DNA from: Desertibacillus haloalkaliphilus
Lineage (GTDB): Bacteria; Bacillota; Bacilli; Bacillales; KJ1-10-99
Direction of reading: 5' to 3'
Assembly (NCBI RefSeq): GCF_019039105.1
Contig: NZ_JAHPIV010000005.1
Span: 124,001-188,000 of the forward strand
Length of the DNA stretch: 64,000 nt
This document shows positions 7,098 through 17,998 of this stretch, piece after piece (the first letter of the stretch is position 1; each line of letters begins with the position of its first letter). The notes under the pieces were generated by a model, which worked only from the letters and a program-made list of their open reading frames with translations, did not search any database and was not told the origin of the DNA. The position numbers were made by a program, and so were the translations under genes.

Positions 7098-7229
7098 GTG
7101 TACGGTTGCTATGGTCCAGGTTACGGGTATGGCGCTCCAACGTATGGATACGGTGCGGGACGTGGCTTTGCGTTAATTGTCGTGCTGTTTATCCTCTTAA
7201 TTATCATTGGAGCTTCTTGGGTTAGATAA
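7098..7229 (+). CDS. YjcZ-family tiny transmembrane sporulation protein
   Basis: This 43-residue peptide starts GTG TAC GGT, seven bases after AAGGGGG. It consists of a G/Y-rich N-terminus ([18 protein letters not shown]) and one hydrophobic helix ([18 protein letters not shown]), the standard layout of the YjcZ family of small Bacillus sporulation membrane proteins. A strong terminator follows. The function is unknown beyond spore association. Confidence 0.85.
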   Translation: MYGCYGPGYGYGAPTYGYGAGRGFALIVVLFILLIIIGASWVR

Positions 7230-7262
7230 GCAAAGTTGATACGATGCTGTATGAAGATCTCC

Positions 7263-7302
7263 ATCGCGGTAGTCGGGAAAATCTCGACTGCCGCGATTTT
7301 TT
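7263..7302 (+). terminator. Terminator after the YjcZ-like gene
   Basis: A 13-bp stem (ATCGCGGTAGTCG with CGACTGCCGCGAT) is followed by six Ts. Confidence 0.9.
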
Positions 7303-7505
7303 GCGCTTCTGTACCTACAGTGTTCAGATAGTGCTATGACACGATTATAGTCTTGACATAGGAAGGGTTGACTTGTCACGTTATTGTCACTTCTAAAAGC
7401 TAGTTGCCGATGTTTAGGTGATTGGACTAGAATGAAAAAGGGTAAACTGTTGATAAGATTATTTTATGAGCTCGAAGTGAAAAGAATTTGGGGGTTGAAG
7501 TCACG

Positions 7506-7706
7506 GTGAGTAAAAAGCCAGCAAAACAACGATTTGAAGTTCAGGAAAATGAAACGATTGATGACTGTTTGAAACGAATGCAGAACGAAGGGTATATGCC
7601 AACTCGTAGGTTTGAGCAACCTGTTTTTAAAGAAGAAAAAAAGAATGGCAAGATTGAGCCTGTTTATTTACGGCAAAAAATTATTTTCGAAGGGAAACTG
7701 CAGTAA
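7506..7706 (+). CDS. yebG: NETI-motif protein YebG
   Basis: The 66-residue protein contains FEVQENETIDDCLKRMQNEGY, the NETI motif that names the family, and ends RQKIIFEGKL. Its function is unknown. In B. subtilis yebG also lies directly upstream of the purine operon, so position supports the name. The start GTG 7506 (VSKKPAKQRF) lies 11 bases after GGGGG; a TTG six codons upstream overlaps that site. Confidence 0.8.
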   Translation: MSKKPAKQRFEVQENETIDDCLKRMQNEGYMPTRRFEQPVFKEEKKNGKIEPVYLRQKIIFEGKLQ

Positions 7707-7750
7707 AATACGAACAATTAATAACAATGTTAAAACATTGTTCGATTTTT
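7706..7750 (+). promoter_or_regulatory. Paired inverted PurBoxes (PurR operator)
   Basis: CGAACAAT at 7711-7718 and its inverted copy ATTGTTCG at 7737-7744, each with A/T-rich flanks, fit the Bacillus PurBox (AWWWCCGAACWWT) in the head-to-head arrangement bound by the PurR repressor. They lie immediately upstream of the -35 box. Confidence 0.8.
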
Positions 7751-7752
7751 CG

Positions 7753-7782
7753 TTGACAAGTAATCTTACAAACTGCTACTAT
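7753..7782 (+). promoter_or_regulatory. Sigma-A promoter of the purine operon
   Basis: A perfect TTGACA (7753-7758) and TACTAT (7777-7782) are separated by 18 bases, just downstream of the PurBoxes and about 25 bases before the riboswitch. Confidence 0.8.
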
Positions 7783-7810
7783 AAAAGCAACAGAAATAGT
7801 ACTCAATTAC

Positions 7811-7885
7811 ATACCTCATATAATCTTGGGAATATGGCCCATAAGTTTCTACCTAATGACCATAAATCATTAGACTATGAGGGAA
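7811..7885 (+). ncRNA. Purine (guanine-class) riboswitch
   Basis: P1 pairs CCTCATA (7814-7820) with TATGAGG (7876-7882). The core sequences ATAATCTTGGGAATATGGCCCAT, AAGTTTCTACC and the P3 hairpin CTAATGA-CCATAAA-TCATTAG are the invariant parts of the family. The specificity base in J3/1 is C (7875), which pairs guanine or hypoxanthine; adenine-sensing members have U here. With the terminator downstream it should switch transcription of the pur operon off when guanine or hypoxanthine is abundant. Confidence 0.95.
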
Positions 7886-7934
7886 AGCCTTAAACAACTA
7901 TGTTGCAGTCAAGCAGTTTTAGATGACGCTAACG

Positions 7935-7992
7935 CCTAGTGTTGGTTTGCTTTCTCGCCTAGAAGAAACAAAACCATGCACTAGGTTTTTTT
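7935..7992 (+). terminator. Riboswitch-controlled attenuator terminator
   Basis: CCTAGTG (7935-7941) pairs with CACTAGG (7979-7985), extended by TTGGTTT with AAACCA, and is followed by seven Ts. It lies between the riboswitch and purE. Confidence 0.85.
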
Positions 7993-8040
7993 GTATAGAT
8001 TAATAGAAGGATAGATAACTAGCGCTAGGAGGACTCAAAA

Positions 8041-8526
8041 ATGAACCCTTTAGTAGGTGTAATTATGGGGAGTACATCAGATTGGGAAACGATGGAGCAT
8101 GCGTGTAAGGTACTAGAAGAACTAGAGGTTCCGTTTGAAAAAAAGGTTGTTTCTGCGCATAGGACACCTGATCTTATGTTTTCATATGCAGAACAAGCCA
8201 AAGAACGTGGCATCAAAGTCATCATCGCAGGGGCAGGCGGCGCTGCACATTTACCTGGGATGGTAGCAGCGAAAACGACGCTTCCTGTTATCGGTGTCCC
8301 GGTGCAATCGAAGGCCTTAAATGGACTTGATTCACTTTTGTCGATTGTGCAAATGCCGGGTGGTGTTCCGGTAGCGACAGTAGCGATCGGTAAGGCAGGA
8401 GCAACGAATGCAGGCCTCTTAGCAGCACAAATGCTTGGAACACAAATTCCAGCCATTGATGAAAGAATTGAAAAAAGAAGAAAAGAAACCTCAGATAAAG
8501 TGTTAGAAAGCAGTGAAACATTATGA
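8041..8526 (+). CDS. purE: N5-carboxyaminoimidazole ribonucleotide mutase
   Basis: This 161-residue enzyme moves the carboxyl of N5-CAIR to give CAIR, the second half of AIR carboxylation. The class I PurE motifs are present: [10 protein letters not shown] near residues 9-18, SAHRTP at 38-43 with the catalytic His40, and [11 protein letters not shown]. The start ATG 8041 follows GGAGG. It is the first gene of the operon and overlaps purK by four bases (ATGA). Confidence 0.97.
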   Translation: MNPLVGVIMGSTSDWETMEHACKVLEELEVPFEKKVVSAHRTPDLMFSYAEQAKERGIKVIIAGAGGAAHLPGMVAAKTTLPVIGVPVQSKALNGLDSLLSIVQMPGGVPVATVAIGKAGATNAGLLAAQMLGTQIPAIDERIEKRRKETSDKVLESSETL

Positions 8527-9644
8527 ACAAGTTGATTAAACCAGGGGACACATTAGGAATACTAGGCGGTGGTCAGCTTGGACGAATGATGGCAATTGCA
8601 GCAAAAGAGATGGGCTATAAGATTGCCGTGCTTGAACCAAAAGCGGATTCTCCGTGCGGTCAAGTCGCTGATGTTGAAGTGATCGCTAATTATGATGATC
8701 TAAATGGTGCCAAACAGTTAGCTGAACAATGTCAACTACTAACGTATGAATTTGAAAATATCAATGCGGATACGGCAGCTTGGCTTGAAAATAATCTCTA
8801 CTTACCGCAAGGAAGCCAGCTATTATCGGTAACTCAAGATCGCGGCCGTGAAAAACGTGCGATTGAGTCCTTTGCCATCCAAGTAGCCCCGTATCGACTT
8901 ATCGAGTCGTTTGCCGATTTAATAGCCGCCATTGATGAGATTGGCACGCCATCAGTGTTAAAAACATGCCGAGGTGGCTATGACGGTAAAGGGCAAGTCG
9001 TGATTAAAGAACAAGCTGATATTGAACAGGCTTATCAAACGCTAGAAAACAAAGGACAGCTTGTACTCGAACAATGGATTCCATTTGAAAAGGAATTGTC
9101 AGTGATTGTTTCAAGAAGTGTCTCAGGTGAAGTGAAGACGTTCCCGGTTGCTGAAAATATTCACCGCGACAATATACTACATCAATCGATTGTACCAGCG
9201 CGTATATCGGCTCATGTCGAACAAAAAGCAGAAGAGATTGCGAAGAAGCTGGCACAATCGTTTGAAATGGTGGGTACACTTGCCGTTGAAATGTTTTTAA
9301 CAAAAAGTGGTGACATCTATGTCAATGAATTAGCGCCCCGACCGCATAACTCTGGTCATTATACGATTGATGCATGTGAAACGTCGCAATTTCAACAACA
9401 TATTCGCGCTGTTTGCGATTGGCCATTAGGGGAAACAAACTTATTAAAGCCGGTCGTTATGGTGAATATACTTGGTGAACATGTCGATGCTGTGATCGAC
9501 AAAATTCCTGAGTTTTCCGACGTGAAGTTGCATTTGTACGGGAAAGAGGAAGCGAAATCAAAACGGAAAATGGGGCACGTGAATATTCTTGCAGATCATG
9601 TCGATGAGGCATTAGAAAAAGCTGAAGCGCTGAACATTTGGTAG
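8523..9644 (+). CDS. purK: N5-carboxyaminoimidazole ribonucleotide synthase
   Basis: This 373-residue ATP-grasp enzyme carboxylates AIR with bicarbonate and ATP to N5-CAIR, the substrate of PurE. The N-terminal [12 protein letters not shown] nucleotide fold, the central ATP-grasp lid with [14 protein letters not shown] and the metal-binding [14 protein letters not shown] are visible. Translation is probably coupled to purE by the four-base overlap. Length and motifs are normal for the family. Confidence 0.96.
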   Translation: MNKLIKPGDTLGILGGGQLGRMMAIAAKEMGYKIAVLEPKADSPCGQVADVEVIANYDDLNGAKQLAEQCQLLTYEFENINADTAAWLENNLYLPQGSQLLSVTQDRGREKRAIESFAIQVAPYRLIESFADLIAAIDEIGTPSVLKTCRGGYDGKGQVVIKEQADIEQAYQTLENKGQLVLEQWIPFEKELSVIVSRSVSGEVKTFPVAENIHRDNILHQSIVPARISAHVEQKAEEIAKKLAQSFEMVGTLAVEMFLTKSGDIYVNELAPRPHNSGHYTIDACETSQFQQHIRAVCDWPLGETNLLKPVVMVNILGEHVDAVIDKIPEFSDVKLHLYGKEEAKSKRKMGHVNILADHVDEALEKAEALNIW

Positions 9645-9698
9645 GTATGATAAAATGACAACGACAGGTAATTTAGGAAAAAGACTGGAGGAACTGAA

Positions 9699-10994
9699 AT
9701 GATTGAACGTTATACACGCCCTGAAATGGGGGCGATCTGGACAGAGGAGAACCGCTTTAAAGCTTGGCTGGAGGTTGAAATTGTTGCTTGTGAGGCATGG
9801 GCTGAGCTTGGGGATATCCCAAAAGGTGATGTGGAGAAAATTCGCGAAAAAGCGACATTTGATGTTGAGCGCATCCATGAAATCGAAGCAGAGACTCGAC
9901 ATGATGTCGTGGCATTTACACGAGCGGTTTCCGAAAGCTTAGGAGAAGAGCGAAAATGGGTCCATTACGGGTTAACTTCAACAGACGTTGTAGATACCGC
10001 ATTATCATACTTACTAAAACAAGCGAATGAGATTCTTGAGAAGGACTTAACAAACTTCTTAGAGATTTTAAAAGACAAGGCCGTTGCACATAAATATACA
10101 GTCATGATGGGACGTACTCATGGTGTTCATGCTGAGCCAACAACCTTTGGGTTAAAACTCGCTCTTTGGTACGAAGAGATGAAGCGGAACATTGAGCGTT
10201 TCAAGCAAGCAGCAGAAGGTGTACGTGTAGGTAAATTATCAGGAGCTGTTGGTACATACGCCAACATTGATCCATTTATTGAACAATATGTGTGTGAGAA
10301 CCTTGGCCTTGAACGAGCATCCGTCTCAACGCAAACCTTGCAGCGTGATCGCCATGCCAATTATCTAGCAACATTAGCACTTATTGCTTCTTCAATTGAA
10401 AAGTTTGCGGTTGAAGTACGCGGTCTGCAAAAGAGTGAGACGCGTGAAGTTGAGGAGTTTTTTGCTAAAGGTCAAAAAGGATCATCAGCGATGCCTCATA
10501 AACGAAACCCAGTCGGTTCCGAGAACATGACGGGGCTAGCGCGAGTGATTCGTGGGCATATGCTAACCGCTTATGAAAATGTGCCGTTATGGCATGAGCG
10601 TGACATTTCTCATTCATCAGCCGAACGAATTATTCTTCCTGATGCAACAATTGCCCTAAATTATATGCTCAACCGCTTTGGGAATATCATCAAAAACTTA
10701 ACGGTTTTCCCTGAGAACATGAAACGCAACATGACAAGAACATATGGATTAATTTATTCACAGCGTGTCCTGCTTTCGTTAATTGACAAAGGCATGGTAC
10801 GTGAAGAAGCGTATGATCTTGTACAACCAAAAGCGATGGAAGCATGGGAAAAAGGGATTCAATTCCGTGAGCTCGTGGAGCAGGAAGAGAGAATTACTTC
10901 TGTACTGACACCAGAGGAAATTGAAAACTGCTTTGATTATAATCACCACTTAAAGCATGTTGATACCATTTTTGACCGTGTTGGTTTAGCCTAA
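9699..10994 (+). CDS. purB: Adenylosuccinate lyase
   Basis: The 431-residue fumarase/aspartase-superfamily enzyme cleaves fumarate from SAICAR and from adenylosuccinate, so it serves both IMP and AMP synthesis. The superfamily signature [10 protein letters not shown] lies near residue 263, with [14 protein letters not shown] near residue 140 and [12 protein letters not shown] near residue 87. The start ATG 9699 follows an AGGAGG-like site (GGAGGAACTGAA). A hairpin separates it from purC. Confidence 0.97.
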   Translation: MIERYTRPEMGAIWTEENRFKAWLEVEIVACEAWAELGDIPKGDVEKIREKATFDVERIHEIEAETRHDVVAFTRAVSESLGEERKWVHYGLTSTDVVDTALSYLLKQANEILEKDLTNFLEILKDKAVAHKYTVMMGRTHGVHAEPTTFGLKLALWYEEMKRNIERFKQAAEGVRVGKLSGAVGTYANIDPFIEQYVCENLGLERASVSTQTLQRDRHANYLATLALIASSIEKFAVEVRGLQKSETREVEEFFAKGQKGSSAMPHKRNPVGSENMTGLARVIRGHMLTAYENVPLWHERDISHSSAERIILPDATIALNYMLNRFGNIIKNLTVFPENMKRNMTRTYGLIYSQRVLLSLIDKGMVREEAYDLVQPKAMEAWEKGIQFRELVEQEERITSVLTPEEIENCFDYNHHLKHVDTIFDRVGLA

Positions 10995-11004
10995 AAACAA
11001 AAAA

Positions 11005-11028
11005 AGAGGGAGCGTATTTGCTCCCTCT
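11005..11028. other. Hairpin between purB and purC
   Basis: A perfect 9-bp GC-rich stem (AGAGGGAGC with GCTCCCTCT) is preceded by seven As and followed by GCAAAAT. On the plus strand it lacks a T-tail, so it should not fully terminate the operon. On the minus strand it would be followed by a T-run and could stop antisense transcription. Confidence 0.6.
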
Positions 11029-11073
11029 GCAAAATAAAAAGTTTAAATATTCCGATTTTTGGGGGTCCTAAGC

Positions 11074-11796
11074 GTGGAAAAACAAGAGTTGTTATATGAA
11101 GGGAAAGCCAAGCGAATTTTTAAGACCGAAGACCCAAACGTATTATGGGTTGAGTATAAGGACGAGGCGACAGCATTTAACGGTGAGAAGAAAGATACAG
11201 TTGTTGGGAAAGCGAAATTAAATAACCAAATTACTTCACTACTGTTTGAACGGTTAACAGAAACTGGTGTTCACAATCACTTTGTTAAACAGTTATCAGA
11301 AACAGAGCAGCTCGTTAAAAAGGTGACAATCATTCCATTGGAAGTTGTCGTTCGTAATATCGTTGCTGGAAGTTTAGCGAAGCGCGTTGGTATGGAAGAA
11401 GGCACACCGCTCGACGAGCCAATCGTTGAGTATTATTACAAAGATGATGATCTCGGTGATCCGATGGTAGCTGAAGACCATATTAAACTACTAAAGGTTG
11501 CTACACCAGAACAGCTGCAACAAATGAGAAAGGTTGGCTTACAAGTCAATGAAGCTTTGATTAACCATTTTAAATCTGTAAACATTCGACTCGTTGATTT
11601 CAAGTTAGAGTTTGGGCTAACGAGTACTGGAGAGCTTCTTCTTGCAGATGAGGTTTCACCGGACACTTGCCGATTGTGGGATATCGATAGCAATGAAAAA
11701 TTTGACAAAGACGTCTACCGAAGAAACCTTGGAACAATCCAAGATGCTTATCAAGAAATTTTAAATCGATTAGGGGGATCAGCATGTACAAAGTAA
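11074..11796 (+). CDS. purC: Phosphoribosylaminoimidazole-succinocarboxamide synthase
   Basis: This 240-residue SAICAR synthetase joins CAIR and aspartate using ATP. Typical segments are LLYEGKAKRIF, VPLEVVVRN-type IIPLEVVVRNIVAGS and LLADEVSPDTCRLWD. The start GTG 11074 lies eight bases after GGGGG; the upstream in-frame TTG is inside the ribosome binding site. The 3' end overlaps purS by 13 bases. Confidence 0.96.
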   Translation: MEKQELLYEGKAKRIFKTEDPNVLWVEYKDEATAFNGEKKDTVVGKAKLNNQITSLLFERLTETGVHNHFVKQLSETEQLVKKVTIIPLEVVVRNIVAGSLAKRVGMEEGTPLDEPIVEYYYKDDDLGDPMVAEDHIKLLKVATPEQLQQMRKVGLQVNEALINHFKSVNIRLVDFKLEFGLTSTGELLLADEVSPDTCRLWDIDSNEKFDKDVYRRNLGTIQDAYQEILNRLGGSACTK

Positions 11797-12038
11797 AGGT
11801 ATATATCACATTAAAAGAGAGTGTCCTTGATCCACAAGGAAGTGCCGTGCAAAACTCATTACACGCATTAACATATAACGAAGTACAGGAAGTAAGAATT
11901 GGTAAATATATGGAGCTGACCTTAGAAAAGGGCGACTACGATTTAGATACTAGAGTAAAAGAAATGTGTGAGAAGTTGCTTGCGAATACAGTTATTGAAG
12001 ATTATACCTATGAAGTTGAGGAGGTTATTCCCTCATGA
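11784..12038 (+). CDS. purS: FGAM synthase subunit PurS
   Basis: This 84-residue subunit bridges PurQ and PurL in the three-protein formylglycinamidine ribonucleotide synthetase of Gram-positive bacteria. The sequence [26 protein letters not shown] is characteristic. The start ATG lies inside the end of purC, and the stop overlaps the purQ start by four bases. Confidence 0.96.
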   Translation: MYKVKVYITLKESVLDPQGSAVQNSLHALTYNEVQEVRIGKYMELTLEKGDYDLDTRVKEMCEKLLANTVIEDYTYEVEEVIPS

Positions 12039-12718
12039 AGTTTGCAGTAATCGTATTTCCGGGCTCAAACTGTGATGCTGATATGTTCCATGCCATCAAG
12101 GATGAATTAGGGGAAGAGGTTGAGTACGTATGGCATACAGAAGATAATCTTGACCGTTTTGATGGTATTTTACTTCCAGGTGGTTTTTCTTATGGTGACT
12201 ATTTACGCTCTGGGGCGATTGCTAGATTCGCACGGATTATGGAAGCTGTTAAGCAAGCTGCAGAAGCAGGCAAACCTGTATTAGGTGTATGCAATGGCTT
12301 TCAAGTGCTGCTAGAAGCAGGCTTACTGCCAGGTGCTATGAAGCGAAATGAGAACTTGAAGTTTATCTGTCGACAAGTAGAATTGATCGTCGAAAATAAT
12401 GAAACGATATTTACGACAGGTTATGAAAATCATGAAGTGATCACGATTCCGGTTGCCCATGGTGATGGGAACTATTACTGTGACGATGAGACGTTACAAC
12501 ATTTACTAGATAACAAGCAAATTGTGTTCCGTTATAAAGACAACATCAATGGATCAAGAGATCGCATTGCTGGGGTTTGTAATGAAAACGGCAATGTCCT
12601 TGGGATGATGCCTCACCCTGAGCGTGCTGTTGATGAATTACTTGGCAGTGCAGATGGCTTGCAGTTATTTAAATCAATTCTACGAAATTGGAGGGAAACC
12701 CATGTCCTTACACCGTGA
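12035..12718 (+). CDS. purQ: FGAM synthase glutaminase subunit PurQ
   Basis: This 227-residue class I glutamine amidotransferase supplies ammonia to PurL. The nucleophile is Cys86 in GVCNGFQVL, and the His-Glu pair is in [10 protein letters not shown] near the C-terminus. The gene overlaps purS (4 bases) and purL (17 bases), as expected for stoichiometric, coupled translation. Confidence 0.96.
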   Translation: MKFAVIVFPGSNCDADMFHAIKDELGEEVEYVWHTEDNLDRFDGILLPGGFSYGDYLRSGAIARFARIMEAVKQAAEAGKPVLGVCNGFQVLLEAGLLPGAMKRNENLKFICRQVELIVENNETIFTTGYENHEVITIPVAHGDGNYYCDDETLQHLLDNKQIVFRYKDNINGSRDRIAGVCNENGNVLGMMPHPERAVDELLGSADGLQLFKSILRNWRETHVLTP

Positions 12719-14927
12719 ACCTACACCAGAAATGATTAAAGAACAACGACTCTATACTGAAATGGGGTTATCAGACAAAGAGTTTGAAATGGTAGAAAAC
12801 ATTTTAGGACGGAGACCAAACTATACGGAAACAGGCTTGTTTTCCGTGATGTGGTCTGAACACTGTAGCTATAAAAACTCAAAAGTCGTGCTTAAGAAAT
12901 TCCCTGTGGATGGGGAAAAGGTGCTGCAAGGGCCTGGTGAAGGTGCAGGAATCATTGATATTGGTGATGAACAAGCGGTTGTATTTAAAATCGAAAGTCA
13001 TAACCACCCATCAGCGATTGAACCTTATCAAGGAGCTGCTACAGGTGTCGGAGGAATTCTCCGTGATGTGTTTTCAATGGGAGCTCGTCCAATTTCGCTG
13101 TTAAATTCACTCCGTTTTGGAGAACTAGATTCACCGAAAGTAAAATATCTTTTTGAAGAAGTGGTCGCAGGGATTGCAGGTTACGGAAACTGTATCGGTG
13201 TACCGACCGTTGGTGGTGAGGTTCAGTTCGATCCTTGTTATGAGGGCAACCCGCTCGTTAATGCGATGTGTGTTGGTTTAATCGACCATAAAGACATTCA
13301 AAAAGGTCTAGCCAAAGGTGTTGGCAATACGGTGATGTATGTAGGAGCAAGCACAGGTCGAGATGGTATTCATGGAGCGACATTTGCTTCAGAAGAGTTG
13401 AGTGAGAACTCAGACGAGAAGAGGCCAGCGGTTCAAGTTGGAGATCCATTTATGGAAAAACTATTACTTGAAGCTTGCTTAGAATTGATTCAATCAGATG
13501 CACTTGTCGGTATTCAAGATATGGGAGCTGCGGGCCTAACGTCTTCATCGGCAGAAATGGCTAGTAAAGCTGGCTCAGGGATTGAAATGGACCTTGACAA
13601 AGTTCCACAACGTGAAAAAGGTATGACACCATACGAGATGATGCTATCAGAATCGCAAGAACGTATGTTAATCGTCGTTAAAAAAGGTCGAGAGCAAGAG
13701 ATCAAAGACATTTTTGATCGTTGGGGACTATTATCGACTGAGGTTGGGCGTGTGACTGATGATCAAAGACTACGACTCTACCATAATGGTGAGATTGTTG
13801 CCGATGTTCCTGTCGATTCACTAGCTGAAGATGCACCGGTTTATCACCAGCCATCAAGCATGCCAACGTATTACGAGGAGTTTCAAAAGCAAGATGATTT
13901 CATTCCTGCTATTAGCGATGTGAAAGAATCGTTTTTAAACTTACTTGCACAGCCGACGGTTGCTAGCAAGGAATGGGTATATGATCAATATGATTACATG
14001 GTACAAACAAATACGGTAGTAAGCCCTGGTTCTGATGCAGCTGTTGTTCGGGTTCGTGGAACGAGAAAAGCTCTTGCAATGACGACAGATTGTAATTCAC
14101 GTTACATCTACTTGGATCCTGAAGTTGGTGGCAAGATTGCAATCGCTGAAGCTGCGCGCAATATTGTTTGTTCTGGAGGTCAACCGTTAGGTGTTACGGA
14201 TTGCTTAAACTACGGTAGCCCAGAGAACCCGGAAATCTTTTGGCAAATTGAAAAGTCAACAGATGGCATGAGTGAAGCATGCCATACGCTATCAACGCCA
14301 GTGATTGGTGGGAATGTCTCGCTTTATAACGAGACAAATGGTGTTGCTGTGTATCCAACACCAGTCATTGGAATGGTTGGCTTAATTGAGGATCTTGACC
14401 ATATTACAAAGCAGTCCTTTAAGGAGGCCGGAGACCTGATCTACTTAATTGGTGAAACAAAGGCTGAGTTTGGTGGAAGTGAACTGCAAAAGCTTGTGAA
14501 CTCAGAAATTTCCGGAAAGGCACCAAGCATTGATTTGGAAGATGAGCAAGCGAAACAAGCACAATTGTTAGCAGCGATTCGTGCGGGTGTTGTTGAAAGT
14601 GCTCATGATGTCGCTGAAGGCGGTCTAAGTATCGCACTAGCAGAATCAATCATTGACGGAGAAGTAGGTGCGGAGGTGACAATTGACGGAGAAGTTGTTA
14701 CTGACCTGTTTGCTGAGTCACAGTCACGTTTTATCGTTTCGGTAAAACCTGAAAACCAAGCAACGTTTGAGGAACTTGTCGATGCAAAAGTGATTGGTCG
14801 AGTGGTAAGCGAGCCTAGTCTAACGGTTACGCATGAAAACGGCACAAACGTATTACAAGCTTCGACAGAGGAAATTCAAGCGGCCTGGAAAGGAGCTATT
14901 CCATGCTTACTGAAATCAAAGGCTTAA
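12702..14927 (+). CDS. purL: FGAM synthase large subunit PurL
   Basis: The 741-residue small-type PurL uses ATP and ammonia to convert FGAR to FGAM. Visible landmarks are [11 protein letters not shown] near the N-terminus, [25 protein letters not shown], and the second PurM-like half with [14 protein letters not shown] and [12 protein letters not shown]. The start ATG 12702 follows GGAGGG and lies within purQ; the frame extends further upstream, but that part is purQ sequence in another frame. Confidence 0.96.
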   Translation: MSLHREPTPEMIKEQRLYTEMGLSDKEFEMVENILGRRPNYTETGLFSVMWSEHCSYKNSKVVLKKFPVDGEKVLQGPGEGAGIIDIGDEQAVVFKIESHNHPSAIEPYQGAATGVGGILRDVFSMGARPISLLNSLRFGELDSPKVKYLFEEVVAGIAGYGNCIGVPTVGGEVQFDPCYEGNPLVNAMCVGLIDHKDIQKGLAKGVGNTVMYVGASTGRDGIHGATFASEELSENSDEKRPAVQVGDPFMEKLLLEACLELIQSDALVGIQDMGAAGLTSSSAEMASKAGSGIEMDLDKVPQREKGMTPYEMMLSESQERMLIVVKKGREQEIKDIFDRWGLLSTEVGRVTDDQRLRLYHNGEIVADVPVDSLAEDAPVYHQPSSMPTYYEEFQKQDDFIPAISDVKESFLNLLAQPTVASKEWVYDQYDYMVQTNTVVSPGSDAAVVRVRGTRKALAMTTDCNSRYIYLDPEVGGKIAIAEAARNIVCSGGQPLGVTDCLNYGSPENPEIFWQIEKSTDGMSEACHTLSTPVIGGNVSLYNETNGVAVYPTPVIGMVGLIEDLDHITKQSFKEAGDLIYLIGETKAEFGGSELQKLVNSEISGKAPSIDLEDEQAKQAQLLAAIRAGVVESAHDVAEGGLSIALAESIIDGEVGAEVTIDGEVVTDLFAESQSRFIVSVKPENQATFEELVDAKVIGRVVSEPSLTVTHENGTNVLQASTEEIQAAWKGAIPCLLKSKA

Positions 14928-16315
14928 ACGAAGAATGTGGGGTATTTGCTGTTTGGGGACATAAAGATGCTGCTCAGATTACCTACTATGGACTTCACAG
15001 TCTTCAACACCGAGGTCAAGAGGGAGCAGGCATTGTTGTTACTGATGGCGAGGAGCTATCCATTCATAAAGGCTTAGGGCTTGTTACAGAAGCATTTAGT
15101 CAAGGGGAGCTTGATACCTTACATGGGAAAGCGGCGATCGGTCATGTTCGCTATGCAACAGCTGGAGGCGGTGGACTTGTTAATTGTCAACCGCTTCTCT
15201 TCCAATCGCAAACGGATGGGTTAGCGGTGGCTCACAACGGAAACCTTGTCAACGCGAATGCACTAAAGCATCAACTAGAGGGGCAAGGGAGTATTTTCCA
15301 ATCGACATCAGATACAGAGGTTGTCGCTCATTTAATTAAGCGTAGTGCCTATCAAAGGACAGAAGATAAATTAAAGAACGCACTTTCGATGATCAAAGGA
15401 GCCTATGCCTTTGCAGTATTAACAGAAAACAAGCTCATGATTGCTCTTGATCCAAATGGGTTACGACCATTGTCCATCGGGAGAATCGGTGAAGCTTATG
15501 TGGTTGCTTCAGAAACATGTGCGTTCGATGTTGTTGGTGCAACGTATGAACGTGATGTACAGCCTGGTGAATTGCTTGTCATTGATGATGAAGGAATGCG
15601 CTCGGAGATGTTTTCAACTTCGACGTCAAGGGCGATTTGTAGTATGGAATACATTTACTTTGCCCGCCCAGATAGTAATATTGATGACATTAATGTTCAT
15701 ACAGCAAGAAAAAACCTAGGTAAGCAACTGGCCATGGAGTATCCGGTTGAAGCAGATGTCGTTACCGGTGTCCCTGATTCAAGTATTTCAGCAGCGATCG
15801 GTTACGCAGAGCAGGCTGGGATCCCTTATGAACTTGGCTTAATTAAAAACCGCTATGTTGGACGGACGTTTATTAAGCCATCACAAGAACTAAGAGAGCA
15901 AGGCGTGAAGATGAAGTTATCTGCTGTACGTGGAGTCGTTGAAGGCAAGCGTGTGGTCATCATTGATGACTCAATTGTTAGAGGAACAACGAGTCGACGC
16001 ATTGTGAAGATGTTACGTGAAGCAGGGGCGACCGAAGTTCATGTGCGGATTAGTTCACCACCGATTACGAACCCATGCTTTTATGGCATTGACACATCAA
16101 CAACTGATGAATTAATTGCCGCCAATTTATCGATTGAAGAAATGAGAGAGATGATGGGTGCTGATACGCTGTCATTTTTAAGTATAGAAGGATTAAAGAA
16201 CGGTATTGGGCGCTCTGATCTAGATCCTAACCATGGACAATGTTTAGCCTGTTTTACAGGAAGTTACCCGACTGAAATCTATCCAGACACACTTCACCCA
16301 CATGCGAAAGTTTAA
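14903..16315 (+). CDS. purF: Amidophosphoribosyltransferase (precursor)
   Basis: The 470-residue enzyme catalyses the first committed step, PRPP plus glutamine to phosphoribosylamine. The first residues [20 protein letters not shown] show an 11-residue propeptide cleaved before Cys12, the glutaminase nucleophile. The PRPP loop is [15 protein letters not shown]. The Cys residues expected for the iron-sulfur cluster of the Bacillus-type enzyme are present in CSMEYIYF and the C-terminal part ([15 protein letters not shown]). It overlaps purL by 25 bases. Confidence 0.96.
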   Translation: MLTEIKGLNEECGVFAVWGHKDAAQITYYGLHSLQHRGQEGAGIVVTDGEELSIHKGLGLVTEAFSQGELDTLHGKAAIGHVRYATAGGGGLVNCQPLLFQSQTDGLAVAHNGNLVNANALKHQLEGQGSIFQSTSDTEVVAHLIKRSAYQRTEDKLKNALSMIKGAYAFAVLTENKLMIALDPNGLRPLSIGRIGEAYVVASETCAFDVVGATYERDVQPGELLVIDDEGMRSEMFSTSTSRAICSMEYIYFARPDSNIDDINVHTARKNLGKQLAMEYPVEADVVTGVPDSSISAAIGYAEQAGIPYELGLIKNRYVGRTFIKPSQELREQGVKMKLSAVRGVVEGKRVVIIDDSIVRGTTSRRIVKMLREAGATEVHVRISSPPITNPCFYGIDTSTTDELIAANLSIEEMREMMGADTLSFLSIEGLKNGIGRSDLDPNHGQCLACFTGSYPTEIYPDTLHPHAKV

Positions 16316-16353
16316 GATTGGACGGAAAAAATAATTGATGAGGGGGATTTAGA

Positions 16354-17394
16354 ATGTCGGATGCGTATAAACAAGCCGGTGTTGATATTGAAGCAGGCTA
16401 TGAATCAGTAGAGCGGATCAAGAAGCATGTCAACAAAACAATGCGACCAGAGGTAATGGGAGGACTTGGAGCATTTGGGGGAATGTTCGACCTTTCGAAC
16501 TTTCAGCTTAATGAGCCCGTTTTAATTTCGGGGACGGACGGTGTCGGAACGAAGCTGATGTTAGCTTTTATGCTTGATAAGCATGATACAATTGGCATTG
16601 ATGCTGTTGCAATGTGTGTGAATGATATCGTTGTTCAAGGAGCAGAGCCTTTATATATGCTTGATTATATTGCCTGTGGAAAGTCTGTGCCTGAGCGAAT
16701 TGAAGCGATCGTTAAAGGAATTGCCAATGGCTGTGAGCAAGCGGGATGTGCTCTTGTTGGTGGAGAAACAGCTGAAATGCCTGGGATGTATGAGGAAGAT
16801 GAGTATGACCTTGCTGGTTTTGCTGTTGGGATTGCTGAGAAATCCAAGCTGATTACTGGTGAAAAAATAAGCGACGGTGACGTCATTATTGGTCTTGCTT
16901 CAAATGGACTCCATAGTAATGGTTTTTCACTTGTTCGCAAAGTATTACTTGATGACCATAATCTTGATCTAACAAAAACGTATGATGGCTTTGATCGAAC
17001 ACTGGGAGAAGAGTTGTTAGAGCCGACACGTATCTATGTTAAACCGCTATTAGAGCTGATAAAACACCATCAAATCAAAGGTATATCTCATATTACCGGC
17101 GGTGGTTTTTATGAAAATATCCCGCGGATGTTGCCAGAAGGAATGGGCGCTACCATTGAGCCTGGTTCATGGACCGTTCCTACGATCTTCTCATTTATTG
17201 AGGAAAAAGGGAATATAGCAAAGGGAGATCTATTTTCGACGTTTAACATGGGCATTGGGATGGCGCTTGTCGTAGCTGAAGAAGATGCTGAAGTAGTCCT
17301 ATCAGAACTAGAAAAATCAGGTGAACAGGCGTTTCGCATCGGACGAACGAAAGCGGGCGATGGTGTGACGATCGGGGGCATTGATCACGTATGA
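16354..17394 (+). CDS. purM: Phosphoribosylformylglycinamidine cyclo-ligase (AIR synthetase)
   Basis: The 346-residue enzyme closes the imidazole ring, turning FGAM into AIR with ATP. Typical segments are [50 protein letters not shown] and [13 protein letters not shown]. The start ATG 16354 follows GAGGGGG. It overlaps purN by four bases. Confidence 0.97.
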   Translation: MSDAYKQAGVDIEAGYESVERIKKHVNKTMRPEVMGGLGAFGGMFDLSNFQLNEPVLISGTDGVGTKLMLAFMLDKHDTIGIDAVAMCVNDIVVQGAEPLYMLDYIACGKSVPERIEAIVKGIANGCEQAGCALVGGETAEMPGMYEEDEYDLAGFAVGIAEKSKLITGEKISDGDVIIGLASNGLHSNGFSLVRKVLLDDHNLDLTKTYDGFDRTLGEELLEPTRIYVKPLLELIKHHQIKGISHITGGGFYENIPRMLPEGMGATIEPGSWTVPTIFSFIEEKGNIAKGDLFSTFNMGIGMALVVAEEDAEVVLSELEKSGEQAFRIGRTKAGDGVTIGGIDHV

Positions 17395-17978
17395 AAAAGA
17401 TAGCAGTATTTGCTTCAGGGACGGGATCAAACTTCAGTGCGATCATTGACGCGGTGCATGCAGGGCAACTAGCCGTTGATGTCAAAGTTCTCATCTGTGA
17501 TCGCCCTCATGCAAAAGTCATTGAGAAAGCAAAAGCGAACGGAATCCCGACGTTTACGTTTACACCAAAGCAGTTTGAAGGGAAACAGGCGTATGAGCAG
17601 GAGATATTGCGTGAATTAAAGGCAAAAAACGTTGAGTTTATCGCATTAGCAGGCTATATGAGGCTGGTTGGCGAAACGCTATTAAAAGCTTATGAAGGTA
17701 AAATTGTGAACATTCATCCTTCATTGTTACCTGCTTTTCCAGGGAAGGATGCGATTGGTCAAGCATTTCAAGCCAGAGTGAAAGTGACAGGTGTGACGAT
17801 TCACTTTGTTGATGAAGGGATGGACACCGGTCCGATCATTGCACAAGAAGCAGTAAAAATAGACGAGCAAGATAAGATTGAGGACGTAACGAAGAAAATT
17901 CAAACAGTTGAGCACCAATTATATCCAAAAGTATTAAAAGAGTTGCTTGAGGATAAACGTCTAATCAACCAGGTTTGA
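17391..17978 (+). CDS. purN: Phosphoribosylglycinamide formyltransferase
   Basis: The 195-residue folate-dependent enzyme formylates GAR with 10-formyl-tetrahydrofolate. The formyltransferase core [10 protein letters not shown] and the catalytic block [14 protein letters not shown], followed by [18 protein letters not shown] with the catalytic Asp, are clear. It overlaps purM by four bases. Confidence 0.96.
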   Translation: MKKIAVFASGTGSNFSAIIDAVHAGQLAVDVKVLICDRPHAKVIEKAKANGIPTFTFTPKQFEGKQAYEQEILRELKAKNVEFIALAGYMRLVGETLLKAYEGKIVNIHPSLLPAFPGKDAIGQAFQARVKVTGVTIHFVDEGMDTGPIIAQEAVKIDEQDKIEDVTKKIQTVEHQLYPKVLKELLEDKRLINQV

Positions 17979-17998
17979 ACTGAAGGGAGAAACAAGAA

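Noticed and set aside
7612-7893. Plus-strand 93-residue frame through the pur leader
   Set aside because: It overlaps yebG in another frame and runs through the PurBoxes, promoter and riboswitch, with no ribosome binding site.
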